DNA from: Eurosta solidaginis | Lineage: Eukaryota; Arthropoda; Insecta; Diptera; Tephritidae | Assembly (NCBI RefSeq): GCF_040869045.1 | Contig: NC_090319.1 | Span: 341,166,302-341,230,301, forward strand | Length of the DNA: 64,000 nucleotides | Direction: 5' to 3' | Shown: one piece after another, positions 21,664 to 32,433 of the stretch | Numbering within the stretch: the first letter of the stretch is position 1 | Layout: the number at the start of each line of letters is the position of its first letter | Made by a program: the position numbers and the translations under genes | The notes under the pieces: generated by a model | Seen by the model: the letters and a program-made list of their open reading frames with translations, nothing else | Told to the model about the DNA's origin: nothing | Database searches by the model: none

Positions 21664-22589
21664 AATGTTACGTACACGCACCGGTACCCTTCTTGTTATC
21701 AGAAGCTATGAATATGTTTGCGTGTAATTTATTTTTGGTTTTCAGTGTAACACCGCGCTTGTTGTTCGCAATACACTAAATTTTTTCAGCAATATACCCA
21801 ACTATGATGTGTAGTCATAGATATGCTTTACTATGGGGTAAACAATATTTCATTCGCTCAAAACCTTTACTATTTCGATGTGTATTGAATTGGGGCGTGA
21901 GATTGACTTGCTTTGCTGCATAAGGCTAATGTCCGGAAAGGACAACTGACTATTATTGGTTAGCTGTTGGGCGGAATAATAATGTGCACAAGTGATGTCA
22001 AATCAATCGAACTAAATACACATATAATAATAAATGACTCTATAAATTCTTTTGCGATTTAATTTTATCGAAGTCATTGCAAGATATGTTTTGTATTGAA
22101 AATCAATCAAGTTGTTTTTCTGTAGCAGGGGTTGAGCAAATTATTTGGGTGTACATATGTATGAGCATGTTAAACTATGGCAACAGGAGTTGCACAAAAG
22201 AGAAAATAAACTACGACATTGTTTTGTTCAATTGCTTTTATAATTAAACAATAAAATAAATTCAATGACAGATAAAGTTTTACTTCGTAAAGAGTACAAG
22301 ATTTTAAGAAAAAAATTTGGAGCAATTTGACAATTTAAGCTTGGTTAATAAGGAATGCATGTGTAATATAACAACATATAACATGAAAGCTAAAAAGTTA
22401 GTGGCAACAAAAGAAACTGGTCAGTAAAATCTATCAGTTGAGTATTGGTGTGATATGTAGTTGTGTGTCTTTGTTATCTATTATTATTATTATTGTAACA
22501 AATCCTAAGAAATTTCGAATAACTGATCTGTCAGATGAATAAGTCAAATTATGAGTATAATAAAATTATCTTTACTTATGTAGTAGTAC
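21664..22589. other. No gene recognised
   Basis: AT-rich sequence. GTTACGTACACGCACCGGTA at 21667 is repeated with one or two changes at about 49080. No coding signal. Confidence 0.35.
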
Positions 22590-22874
22590 TAAAAGACCCG
22601 GCAGACGTTGTCCTGCCCTAAATTTGGCCAATCTGCATACATTTTAATAAGCGCTTTCCGTTTGACTCTGCCCTCCCCCCTCTTCACTTTTTCCTAATCC
22701 TTTTATTCACTCCTCCTTCAGTCTTTTTCGCTTCATCTATCTCCATCTTCCCCTCATTCTATCTCTTTCTCAATCTCCTTCTCCTTCTAACTTTTATCCT
22801 TTCTATTCTCTCAATTTCTTCTCATTCTTCTGCATCCATTGTTGCCTGTCCCAGAAGGCGGTATGTATTTTATT

Positions 22875-22942
22875 CCAGTCCCAGTCCCACTCCGAGTCTC
22901 AGTCCCAGTCCTAATCCTAATCCCAGACCCAGTCCGTCTCTG
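22875..22942. repeat. CCCAGT-type simple repeat
   Basis: About 11 imperfect units of CCCAGT / TCCTAA / CCGAGT within HINE-2. Confidence 0.75.
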
Positions 22943-22960
22943 GATAATATATTACTCTGT

Positions 22961-23190
22961 ACTAAAGCACTCATCAACAGCTTTCATTTGATATCAATAT
23001 TCTATAAACACATTCTAGGGGTACCCGGGTCCACTTTTTGGCCTATAGCTCGAGACCCTAGTCACCCAGGGGTATGAAAATTACCCTCTACTAAAGCACT
23101 CATCAACAGCTTTCATTTGATATCCATATTTTAGGGGTACCCGGGTCCACGTTTTGGCCTATATCTCGAGACCCTAGTCACCCAGTCACT
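22961..23190. repeat. Two 129 bp satellite units of HINE-2
   Basis: ACTAAAGCACTCATCAACAG starts at 22961 and again at 23090. The units share CTTTCATTTGATAT, TAGGGGTACCCGGGTCCAC and CTCGAGACCCTAGTCACCCAG. The second unit has an internal deletion. They resemble the HINE-1 unit (CTTTCATTTGATACCCATAT; CTAGAGTCACCCCTGG; GATATCTCGA). Confidence 0.8.
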
Positions 23191-23311
23191 CTCCTATATT
23201 TCAAGTTAGATCAAACTACACACTGAGTGCAAAACAAATTCAACATCGGTTCAGTAGTTTAGGGCTCCATTGGCCTCAATTGTGTGACACGTGTTTTTTA
23301 TATATTAAGAT

Positions 23312-24959
23312 TATTTCACAATTAAATTTCTCGCATACTTCACTTATGACGTTTTAAACATCAAACTGAATATTATTCCATAACTTGCGACAAGACAATA
23401 ATAAGCTGAAAAAAATTACAACTGTTTATGCCAAATGCTAACTACACAAACCGCATAAAAGCAAGACCAACTTCATTTGAAGCAAAAGGAACCACCGTTA
23501 TTTCTTCCTCTTTATCAGTGCCTTTGATTATAACTACTTTTTCTATGAAGCGTACAATCCTCAGTGAATATTTGCCAGTACTTTGACCAGTTTTGCAATT
23601 ACGGCTGTTATTGAGTAACAACACTTTGATTTTCTCTGCAGATGCACTCTTGCCAAAGCCACAGCATCAAACCAACAAACGCCACAATCTGCCAGTGCCA
23701 ATGCAAAATTTGCAACTCGTAAATAAGGAATTTATAACCGCACAATAACTGAGTTGCCGTACACCCTCATTTAATCTTTGCGAAGGTAGGGAAACATAAA
23801 AGCTGCACGGCATTAGTGAACGCACGTGCACACGATTTAAATTTGAAAAAGAAACAACCCAAACGGAGGCGTCGTCAATGGCGTTGACGGCTTTTACGCA
23901 CAACCACTAAAGTGCAGTTTAATTTCTTAAGCAATTTTCATAATCCAACTTAGCAAATTGCTTTTGATTTGTAAAATTGTTTAGATGTAAGCAAATTTTG
24001 TAATTTTCCATGCAACTCAATGTGTTGCAATGCTTAGTAAGACTTTTGAAAGCAAGTTTAATATACCGTTGGGAAATCTGTTGATGTTTAGTTTTGGTTG
24101 TAATAGCAGCATGTTGCATATTTAGCACACCCCTTCCACCACTAAAATGGCACTTAACCTAACTTTTCGCTTCACATTTCACATGCCGCAATGAATAACT
24201 TGCAGATCACAGAACATAACACAGTCGCGCCATCATCAGCCGCCATTCTCCAACATGTTGCAAGCAACTTTGTTCTGTGCAAAAAGTTTTTGCTACGCTT
24301 CATCTGCGGCGATGGCCACACGTTCTAATCGCTTTTTTGATGTAGATCTTGCAACCTTGTTACAGCGCAAAGTCAAGTCCAAGTTTTGAATGTGAGCTAA
24401 AATTAAATATGATACGGGTAGTGGGGTTTGCAAAAGTTGTTGCAGGTATAGCAACGACAGACCCAACTGGCGTTGAGTTTAGTTGAAGCACGTGCGGGCT
24501 GTAGCATTCAGCTTTTACTAAACTTTCATCCAGTTGTATGATCCCATTTGAATAATTTTTTGCTTTATCATATCTTAGATGATAATTTTAAATGGTTGGC
24601 GCACTAGCAGAGATATACATATGTATCTCTAAACCTCTTCATATTTGGAGTAAAAATAAGTTCAAAAGTTGTCTCGATATGTGTCCCTGAAATTGAATTT
24701 TGCCAGTTTTGATCATGATCGGTAAGCAAAACCTCAAACTCAATAACTTGAGAGGACTTAAAGGAAACCAATAATTAAGGAAGGCACCATTTTCTTTCAA
24801 AACTGAAGACAAAAAGAAAGAGAAAATAAGAGATGCAAGCTCGGAGGCGGAGTAGAAAAAAATTATCTTTTAAAAAAACCCAACCCTATCCGTTCTACCT
24901 GTAGAATGAAATTGCGTCTACGTAAAGCTTATTTTTTATTATTTTGCACAAAAGTCACA
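23312..24959. other. No gene recognised; possible host non-coding sequence
   Basis: Better base balance than the surroundings and no repeats seen. Short minus frames at 23442-23624, 23667-23903 and 23919-24128 have no motif or splice-supported continuation that I can defend. Confidence 0.35.
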
Positions 24960-25700
24960 AAAGATCCGGAAGATTGACGCAAAAGTGCGAAAATGGCAGA
25001 AAATACTAAACGCATGTATACCGATGATTCCAAATTTACGGAAGGGATTCTACGGGCTTCCAGATCACTGCAGTGTCCTTCAGGCGGAAATTTTAACCGT
25101 GAAGAAAGTAGCAGAAATTCTGGCGGAAGCGTGCTTAAGCTACAATCGCGTCAATGTAAGCATTGCTAGTCAAGCGTCGATTGATAAAATACTTCATCAA
25201 GAAGTTTCCTGGAATGCAAAGAAACTTTGGAAATGTTTCGCTGAATGCTTTTTATGTACCTATAATAGGTTTCTGGTGATAAAACGACGATTAGTTGGCA
25301 GAGAAGGGCTTAGCACTCGATGTTTTAATGCTAAACGTCACAATACATTTAGGAAAAATCAAGAAGAGACAGGGTTTAATATAATCCATCAAGCAGGAAA
25401 GGCGTAGGCAGAAGTGCGCGGCTGCGAAACTTCTAAGATCATGTGCAAAGCCTGCGATGTTAGACTCACAAAGTTTCTCACATCACTGAGAAGAGAAATC
25501 TTAAGGCTTACGATGGACACACTAGCTAGATACCGCATTCTGGCGTCACATGCTTATAACTTAGGCCTCGTCAGTGACAGCAGGTATAGGCATTGCGAGC
25601 TGAAGAAGGAAGCGGTTGAGCACGTTCTGTGTTCGTGTTCACCAGTTCCGGGCTGCAGCTATAGGGGCGGCAGAGTTGCCGGATATCTAGGCAGCAATTA
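24960..25700 (+). pseudogene. RNase-H-bearing non-LTR remnant: RNase H and Cys-rich tail
   Basis: Starts with YTDDSKFTEG (about 25017), then after a shift GLPDHCSVLQAEILTVKKVA, which holds the catalytic Glu. Next comes RVNVSIASQASIDKI, where the expected catalytic Asp before SQA is Ala. After a gap, KACDVRLTKFLTSLRR.. leads to RYRHCELKKEAVEHVLCSC at about 25590-25640, the C-terminal Cys/His cluster of these elements. Frames at 24985-25407 and 25414-25701 are the open parts. The altered Asp and missing fourth motif show that RNase H is inactive. Same broad group as 28480, 53755, 58877 and 62146. Confidence 0.72.
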
Positions 25701-25859
25701 GGCTTGGTCATAGAAAAATTCTAGAATTTTCTAAGAAGATGGAGTTATTCAATAACATAAGCCATGTTACCTAACTGGGATTTTTCGGTTAAATATTCAA
25801 ACAAATTCTTGTAATTCTTCGGGCAAATTCAGTCTATATGAGGTATTTATTTTCTTTTC

Positions 25860-26080
25860 TTTATTGAAAAGCCATCGGAAACTTTTTGATAAAAAATCGA
25901 TAATTTTTTTACGACAACCCGATAATTCGTCGATAAAATGTTTAAACTTTAGGAAATTTGTAACTAATCAACGGCTTGTCTTTAACTCGCCGACAACTAA
26001 GCGATAAATCTTCGATAAGAAATAAAACCATGCATCACATCAATAAGAAATCGAAAGTTTATCGATTACAAACTGTTAAG
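25860..26080. repeat. TTATCG-type minisatellite, mostly CGATAA sense
   Basis: CGATAAT, CGATAAAAT, CGATAAATC and CGATAAGAAAT recur at roughly 20 bp spacing. One opposite-sense TTATCGATT occurs near 26060. Confidence 0.55.
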
Positions 26081-26104
26081 ACCTCAATAACTGATAGCGC
26101 CTGG

Positions 26105-26290
26105 CTTCAGTTTCCCTTCAGTTCTGATAATTTAAATCGCTTTCAACCTGGTCCTTCCACCGGAGTGAAGTCGCCCACTTCCTCTGCTTCCGTGGGCGGG
26201 CTCCGATAAGAATACTCTTTTAACCAGATCACCATCTTTTATTCGCATAACATGGCCAAGCCGACGTACCCGCTGCTCTCGATTTCGGTC
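26105..26290 (-). pseudogene. RTE-like non-LTR, C-terminal fragment
   Basis: The minus strand reads RVRRLGHVMRIKDGDLVKRV then FLSEPAHGSRGSGR, and in a shifted frame RWKDQVESDL. This order (RLGHVxR, acidic patch, Arg/Gly-rich hinge, RWxDQVExDL) is the end of the RTE-like element also present at 34090-37062 on the plus strand. It is a short, frameshifted fragment lying directly downstream of the 3' end of another retroelement on the same strand. Confidence 0.6.
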
Positions 26291-26291
26291 T

Positions 26292-26576
26292 TTGTTGTTC
26301 TGTTTTAGCGATAAAGACATTCCTTAAAGTTTTTGGGGAGTATTATTGAGTTGGAGAAGCTGTAAATTGCGCTAGCATCCACTTGAAAGGATAAAATAGA
26401 CGCATTTTATGACAGGCATACCTGTCGCGGATATACTCTAAGCTTCCTAACCCGATGGGGGTATTTCGGTCTTTGACAGCTTCTACTGAATAAGTATGAG
26501 TTCGAAGAATCTCTATCGTGTTTGGTAAAACCCATTTTAAAAGTAGCGATTTGCCTTTAATCGAGCCGCAGTTCAT
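26292..26576 (-). pseudogene. 3' end of an unidentified CAA-tailed retroelement
   Basis: A minus-strand frame ends with RYACHKMRLFYPFKWMLAQF then TASPTQ and a stop at about 26343. A 3' UTR follows with ATACTCCCCAAAAACTTTAAGG..TTTATCGCTAAAACAGAACAAC, ending in CAA units near 26292. The same hairpin-like UTR occurs on the plus strand at 46030-46180 and partly at 27285-27375. I do not know the clade. The protein end has no motif I can name. Confidence 0.4.
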
Positions 26577-27284
26577 TTCACGCTTTCGCTGTTAAAAAAA
26601 AAACTTTTTTTATCGATTTTCCATAAACTGCTTGCATCTTAAGTTGACGCACACATACACAAATATAATGTATGAAGCTTTCAACGAAGCACCTGAAAAC
26701 AGTTATGAGTTTATGTTTAAAATTATTAAGAATTGCCAGCAATAAGGATATACACACAGACACAGCCTTGTTCTAAAAATATTCTTCGCACTTCGAAGGA
26801 ACTGAACGAAATGGCGCATGTTGTAAAAGAAAAACTTAAATCATAATTCAAAGTGCCAGTCGGATTGCAAAAGAAAGCTGACTTGACGCATATCGCATAA
26901 AATTAAGGAAATATTTGCACACTTAATTACAGAAAAAATCATAGGAATTTTATCGTATCGACCGTAAGCCATACTTTGACTCCAACTATATATCCGTCCA
27001 TCAACCTGGGTTAATCGTGTTAGTTACATTTCTTTTCCTATGATAAAACTAAACCAACATAGGACCTATAGTGGTAATAAGGTGGCTGATTTTACCAATA
27101 TATGCCTCCTCCGCTGGATGTCCTCCATTACGCGAGGCGAAACTCGTTACAAATATGAATTTATCATTTACACATTAAGAAGGCGAGAGAGACTCTGGCA
27201 ATCCCAAGTTTCTAATTGAAACTGGGGCTGGCAGGTCGAGATGACCTGGAAGGTTCAATGCGGTCATATTGAATCGTTCCCGAG
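26577..27284. other. No gene recognised
   Basis: AT-rich sequence. The minus frame at 26578-26763 is hydrophobic and has no motif. Nothing else seen. Confidence 0.3.
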
Positions 27285-27375
27285 ATAGTCGGTCCTGTAC
27301 CTTAATGGTGCATGTTACTGGAACGTAATGAATCGACATCCGACAAAAGACCATCAATATCGGGAAAAACTCCCT
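27285..27375 (+). repeat. Shared 3' UTR block of the CAA-tailed retroelement
   Basis: CGAGATAGT..TACCTTAATGGTGCATGTTACTGGAACGTA..ACATCCG.CAAAAGACCATCAATATCGG matches 46040-46125 in order and spacing. The terminal hairpin and CAA tail are missing or degraded. Confidence 0.5.
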
Positions 27376-28479
27376 TTTGCCATTGCAAGTTCGTGTACCG
27401 AATTGAGGGTATTTCAAATTTTACAGATATCCACTCGCATCTAAATGTTACCTCATTTTGGCCTATCCGAGAAAACCGTAGTTTTAATGTTATCTAGATT
27501 GTCACCCATTTACACATACGTACCCTCTGTTGATGGCATATTGCCACTCCCCTCTCGCATTATCCTCCTACTTCTTTGTAACTTGCAGATTTCGAAGTTA
27601 CTACCTTCTCTATATTTGGGTCTCTTTGCTCTAGACCTTTGACATTTTAATACGGCTTACAAACCTACGGTTCTGAGGCTGGGTTATTTCTTCCTCTTTA
27701 AATCTATTTTATCGATCTCAGCTTATCACTGTCTCATCGAACTGTCTTCGACTTACTCCTTCGGCCTCATGGGTAGTCACCATTTCGTGCAGTTGGGTCA
27801 ACCATGCCTCATAAGCGCTGGACAAGTCTTGATGCTGCAAGGTACTCTTAGAGGGATCTCTTAATCTCTCTCCTTCACACCCTTTTTTCTTAAGTTACGT
27901 TTTTCTTTCCCCTGCTATTCCATTACGGAACACATTGAATTCCACATGCTTTAGCTTTCCTAGTCAAACGAATTTTTTGTAGTTTCTTCATTTCTTTCTT
28001 CAGCTTGCTCCTCCTTCTCTGCTCCTATCTTTGTACATAAATATTCTGAGTGAATCCACCTGCGTAAAAATTGTTCTCAATGGGTCTCATATTAAATGCG
28101 GGTGAAAGAATAAGTCCGGCACAGTGGCATTTCTTAAGGTTGCCTTACTTTCCGACGCGGCCTATTATCGAGAAGGCTCCTTTGAAATACAAGCCAATAT
28201 ACACCTGATCCAAATCCAACTAACAATAGAGTGAAAGCAATATTATAGACTACGAAGGATGGTGGTTCCCGGTGGCCAACATTCTGCCGCCCATCATCAA
28301 ACCGTCTTACTTAGCGAAAGATCTTTCTTTTCTCTATTTTGGGTTAAGTTAAACTGCCGTGTTCGTGAGGATTTTACATGGACTGAATGTGTCCATAGAG
28401 TTACCAGAAGCTTACTCAACGACCATACTAAAAAACCCTATCAAAAACCAGGTCATGGGCACAATACATCTACATCTAC
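27376..28479. other. No gene recognised; pyrimidine-rich plus strand
   Basis: 27500-28030 is C/T-rich. The minus strand shows short coding-like words but no domain. Could be the 5' region of an unrecognised transposon. Confidence 0.3.
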
Positions 28480-29460
28480 TTTCTTATAGGATCAGTTTAT
28501 TTCCGGATCTGCTCAGACCCTGCTTCTTCCAACCATTTGCAACCATCGGTATGCGCGTATATTGTCTCGTATGTCATTTGAGCGCTCTTGCGTCAATATC
28601 CAAGTCTATCGTGTCTTAGTGAGACCCATTGAAATGCAGGTGGAAACAAGGTATAAACTAATATGGCCATACGATTTGTGCTCAGACTGCTCAGAGACCA
28701 TGAGCCTCGTTTCAGTTGTCAATGCTATGTTCTTCTCCTCGCAGGTCTAAAGGGGCAATGTGTAGAATAGCATACATTCCAGCGGCAGGGGCTGTTTATA
28801 GGACTTCTATTATGCTGAGCGTTGATAGCCTACATTTTACCTCAAATTTTTTGGGATAGGGTTTTTTGTGTTTTTGACAATAAAGACTACGTAGCATAGA
28901 GTGGCCTCTAAAATTACTGTTTAAATCCAATGAGAGTATCGAAAGATCCCACGTACATACCAGTATTCTTTTACATACATAACGTTCGGTCGAGGTCTCC
29001 TTCACTCTCTCCTACACTTTTAAGTTCCACGATAGTTTAGTGTCTAGAATGATTCCTAGATATTTGGTAGATGGTGTCTTCTGTAGATTCACTTCCACTA
29101 GATCAGACCTATACTAATTCGGGATTTTATGCCTCTAAGTAAAAACGATGGCAGTTTACAGTCTTCTTTACCTTTTCACTCAACGCTACATTAGATGCCC
29201 AGCTATGTATACCACGAAGCGCCCGACTCACCAAAGAGCTAATTGTTGGAAGGCAATTTCCACTTATGACCACTGCAACGTCATCTAGCGTACTAAACGA
29301 AACCGCCTGAAAAGTTATCTGTTGACCACCGTCCATAGCAGAAGTGAAAATACTCCGCCCTGCGGCGTGCCCTCGCCTACCGACTTTGTGGCTTCATACA
29401 CCTCCCACTTTGAAGTGCAACCAAGCCTGCAACCAAGTCTGCAGCCTATATAGCAATGTA
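28480..29460 (-). pseudogene. RNase-H-bearing non-LTR: RT motif C through start of RNase H
   Basis: Minus-strand order: GTPQGG-like text near 29370, DDVAVVISGNCLPTISSLV (29285-29220, motif C with Asp-Asp kept but the preceding Tyr-Ala lost), and a thumb region with CKRILVCTWDLSILS (29000-28950). Next come KKFEVKCRLSTLSIIE (28860-28810) and finally YAHTDGCKWLEEAGSEQI (about 28560-28500), the first RNase H block. Stops and shifts break it throughout. 62146-63265 on the plus strand is the same family and shares VAIVISGKCLPTISSL and CKRMLGCTWGLSPSLS-type text. Inactive. Confidence 0.78.
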
Positions 29461-29954
29461 CTTTAGAACCTCCTCGGGAGTACAACTTTCATTTTATTTT
29501 CTCTACGTTTTAATAACTCTTTGCAGCGCCGTGTCTAATGACTTATCTTTATCCTTATGCTTCCCATTATCTGTCATAAGGAAACGTTTCGTACCGCAGA
29601 TTCCCCAGATGTCGAGCTCTTTTGAGGAAAGGCGTCTGCCCTACTCTAAATAACATTCACGAACTGTGCGCCGCCATCTTTAGTTTTACTATTTTTCAGA
29701 CGGATTACGATCTCTCATAATCATCGGCCGCTAAACGCCAAATATTTTTGGGATATTTCTTGCGAGTCCGAAAGCGGACTGCTCTACTAAGCCCACATCC
29801 ACTTCTAAAGATATAATTAAAGCTTCACACAAATTTTAAATTTCTTCCTGCTCTCCCATCTGTCTTATATTTTTACGATTTCTACTTTGTGTGGCTCCCC
29901 TCCTGAAAATCCTTTTGCACAAAAACTTTCAGCTTAGCAAAGTTGAACTATTTT
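29461..29954. other. No gene recognised
   Basis: May contain the upstream, unrecognisable part of the neighbouring minus-strand retroelement. No motif seen. Confidence 0.3.
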
Positions 29955-32433
29955 TTATACTCAGTTGAGCAGAGCTCACAGAGTATATTAACTTTGATTG
30001 GATAACGGTTGGTTGTACAGGTATAAAGGAATCGAGATAGATAAAGACTTCCATATATCAAAATCATCAGTATCGAAAAACAATTCGATTGAGCCGTCCG
30101 TCCGTCCGTCTGTCCGTTTGCCCGTTAACACGATAACTTGAGTAAATTTTGAGGTATCTTGATGAAATTTGGTATGTAGGTTCCTGAGCACTCATCTCAG
30201 TTCGCTATTTAAAATGAACGATATCGGACTATAACCACGCCCACTTTTTCGATATCGAAAATTTCGAAAAACCGAAAAAGTGCGATAATTCATTACAAAA
30301 GACCGATAAAGCGACGAAACTTGGTAGATGAGTTGAACTTATGACGCAAAATAGAAAATTTGTAAAATGTGGGACAATTGGCGTGGCACCGCCCACTTTT
30401 AAAAGAAGGTAATTTGGAAGTTTTGGAAGCTGTAGTTTGACAGCCGTTGAAGATATGATGATGAAATTTAGCAGGAACGTTACTCTTATTACTATATGTC
30501 CGCTTAATAAAAATTAGCAAAATCGGAGAACGACCACGCGCACTTTTTAAAAAAAAAATTTTTAAATTCAAATTTTAAAAGAAAAGTTAATATCTTTACA
30601 GTATATAAGTAAATTATGTCAACATTCAACTCCAGTAATGATATGTTGCAACAAAATTCAAAAATAAAAGAAAATTTCAAAATGGGAGTGGCTCCGCCCT
30701 TTTTCATTTAATTTGTCTAGGATACTTTTAATGCCATAAGTCAAACAAAAATTTACCAATCCTTGTGAAATTTGGTAGATACTTAGATTCTAGGACGATA
30801 ACTGTTTTCTGTGAAAAAGGGAGAATCGGTTAAAGCCACGCCCAGTTTTTAAACACAGTCGACCGCCTGTCCTTCCGCTCGGCCTTTAACACGATAACTT
30901 GAGCAAAAATCGATATATCTTTACTGAACTCAGTTCACGTACTTATCTGAACTCACTTTGTATTGGTGTAAAAAATGGCCGAAATCCGACTATGGCCACG
31001 CCCACTTTTTCGATATCGAAAATTACGAAAAATGAAAAAAATGCCATAATTATATACCAAATACGAAAAAAGGGATGAAACACGGTAATTGGATTGGTTT
31101 ATTGACGCAAAATATAACTTTAGAAAAAAACTTTGTTAAATGGGTGTGACACCTACCATATTAAGTAGAAGAAAATGAAAAAGTTTTGCAGGGCGAAATC
31201 AAAAGCCCTTGGAATCTTGGAAGGAATACTGTACGTGGTATTACATATATAAATAAATTAGCGGTACCCGACAGATGATGTTCTGGATCACCCTGGGCCA
31301 CATTTTGGTCGATATCTCGAAAACGCTTTCACATATAGAACTAGGGCCCACTCCGTTTTAAAACTCATTAACACCTTTCATTTGATACCCATATCGTACA
31401 AGCACATTCTAGAGTCACCCCTGGTCCACGTTTATGGTGATATCTCGAAAAGGCGTCCACATATAGAACTAAGGCCCACTCCGTTTTAAAATACTGATTA
31501 ACACCTTTCGTTTGATACCCATATCGTATAAAAAAAATTCTAGAATCACCCATGGCCCACCTTTATGGCGATATCTCGAAAAGGCGTTCACATATAGAAC
31601 TAAGACCCACGCCCTTTTAAAATACTCATTAACACCTTTCATTTGATACCCATATCGTACAAACAAATTCTAGAGTCACCCCTGGTCCACCTTCATGTCG
31701 ATATCTCGAAAAGGCGTTCACCTATAGAACTAAGACCCACGCCTTTTTAAAATACTCATTAACACCTTTCATTTGATACCCATATCGTACAAAAAAATTC
31801 TAGAATCACCCATGGCCCACCTTTGTGGCGATATCTCGAAAAGGTATCCCCTATAGAACTAAGACCCACTCCCTTTTAAAATACTCATTAACACCTTTCC
31901 TGTGATACCCATATCGTACAAACGCATTCTAGAGTCACCCCTGGTCCACGTTTATGTCGATATCCCGAAAAGGCGTCCACCCATAGAACTAAGGCCCAAT
32001 CCCTTTTAAAACACTTATTAGCACCTTTCGTTTGATACCCATATTGTACAAGCACATTATAGAGTCAATCCTGGTCCACTTTTATAACGATATTCCCAAA
32101 AGGCGTCCACCTATAGAACTTAGGCCCACTCCCCTTTAAAATTATCATTAACACATTTCATTTGATACCCATATCGTACAAACAAATTCTAGAGTCAGGC
32201 CTGGTCCACCTTTATGGCGATATCCCTAAATGGCGTCCATCTATGGAACTATGGCCCACTTCCTCTTAAAATACTCTTTAATACCTTCCATTTGATACAC
32301 ATGTCATACAAACACATTCCAGGGTTATCCTTGGTTCTTTTTACAACATGGTGATTTTCCCTTATTTTGTCTCGACAGCTCTCAACTGAGTATGTAATGT
32401 TCGGTTACACCCGAACTTAGCCTTCCTTACTTG
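29955..32433 (+). mobile_element. HINE-1 copy E
   Basis: Plus-sense copy. Subterminal ATACTCAGTTGAG lies at 29957-29969, the GTCC tract at about 30094-30119, and modules with boxes run from about 30236 to 31145. The satellite is at about 31300-32290, the inverse subterminal repeat at 32381-32393 and the hairpin GTTCGG/CCGAAC at 32399-32416, ending CCTTACTTGT. T-rich flanks on both sides fit insertion between two T bases, as described for Helentron-type elements. Confidence 0.87.
31300..32290. repeat. 128-130 bp satellite array inside HINE-1 copy E
   Basis: About seven to eight units marked by ACCTTTCATTTGATACCCAT and GATATCTCGAAAAGGCGT. Units are more diverged from one another than in copies D and G, which suggests an older or unhomogenised array. 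Confidence 0.85.

Larger units (their letters stand above)
22590..23311 (-). mobile_element. HINE-2, second Helentron-derived family
   Basis: On the minus strand it starts with TCTTAATATATAAAAAACACG at 23311. It ends with the stem GGCAG/CTGCC (22600-22604 and 22613-22617) followed by GGGTCTTTTAGTACT. Between them lie two 129 bp satellite units (22961-23190), a CCCAGT-type tract and a long pyrimidine-rich stretch (22670-22860). The plan (satellite core, hairpin near the 3' end) copies HINE-1, and the satellite period is the same. The terminal text is familiar from insect Helitron-like repeats, from memory only. Confidence 0.6.
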
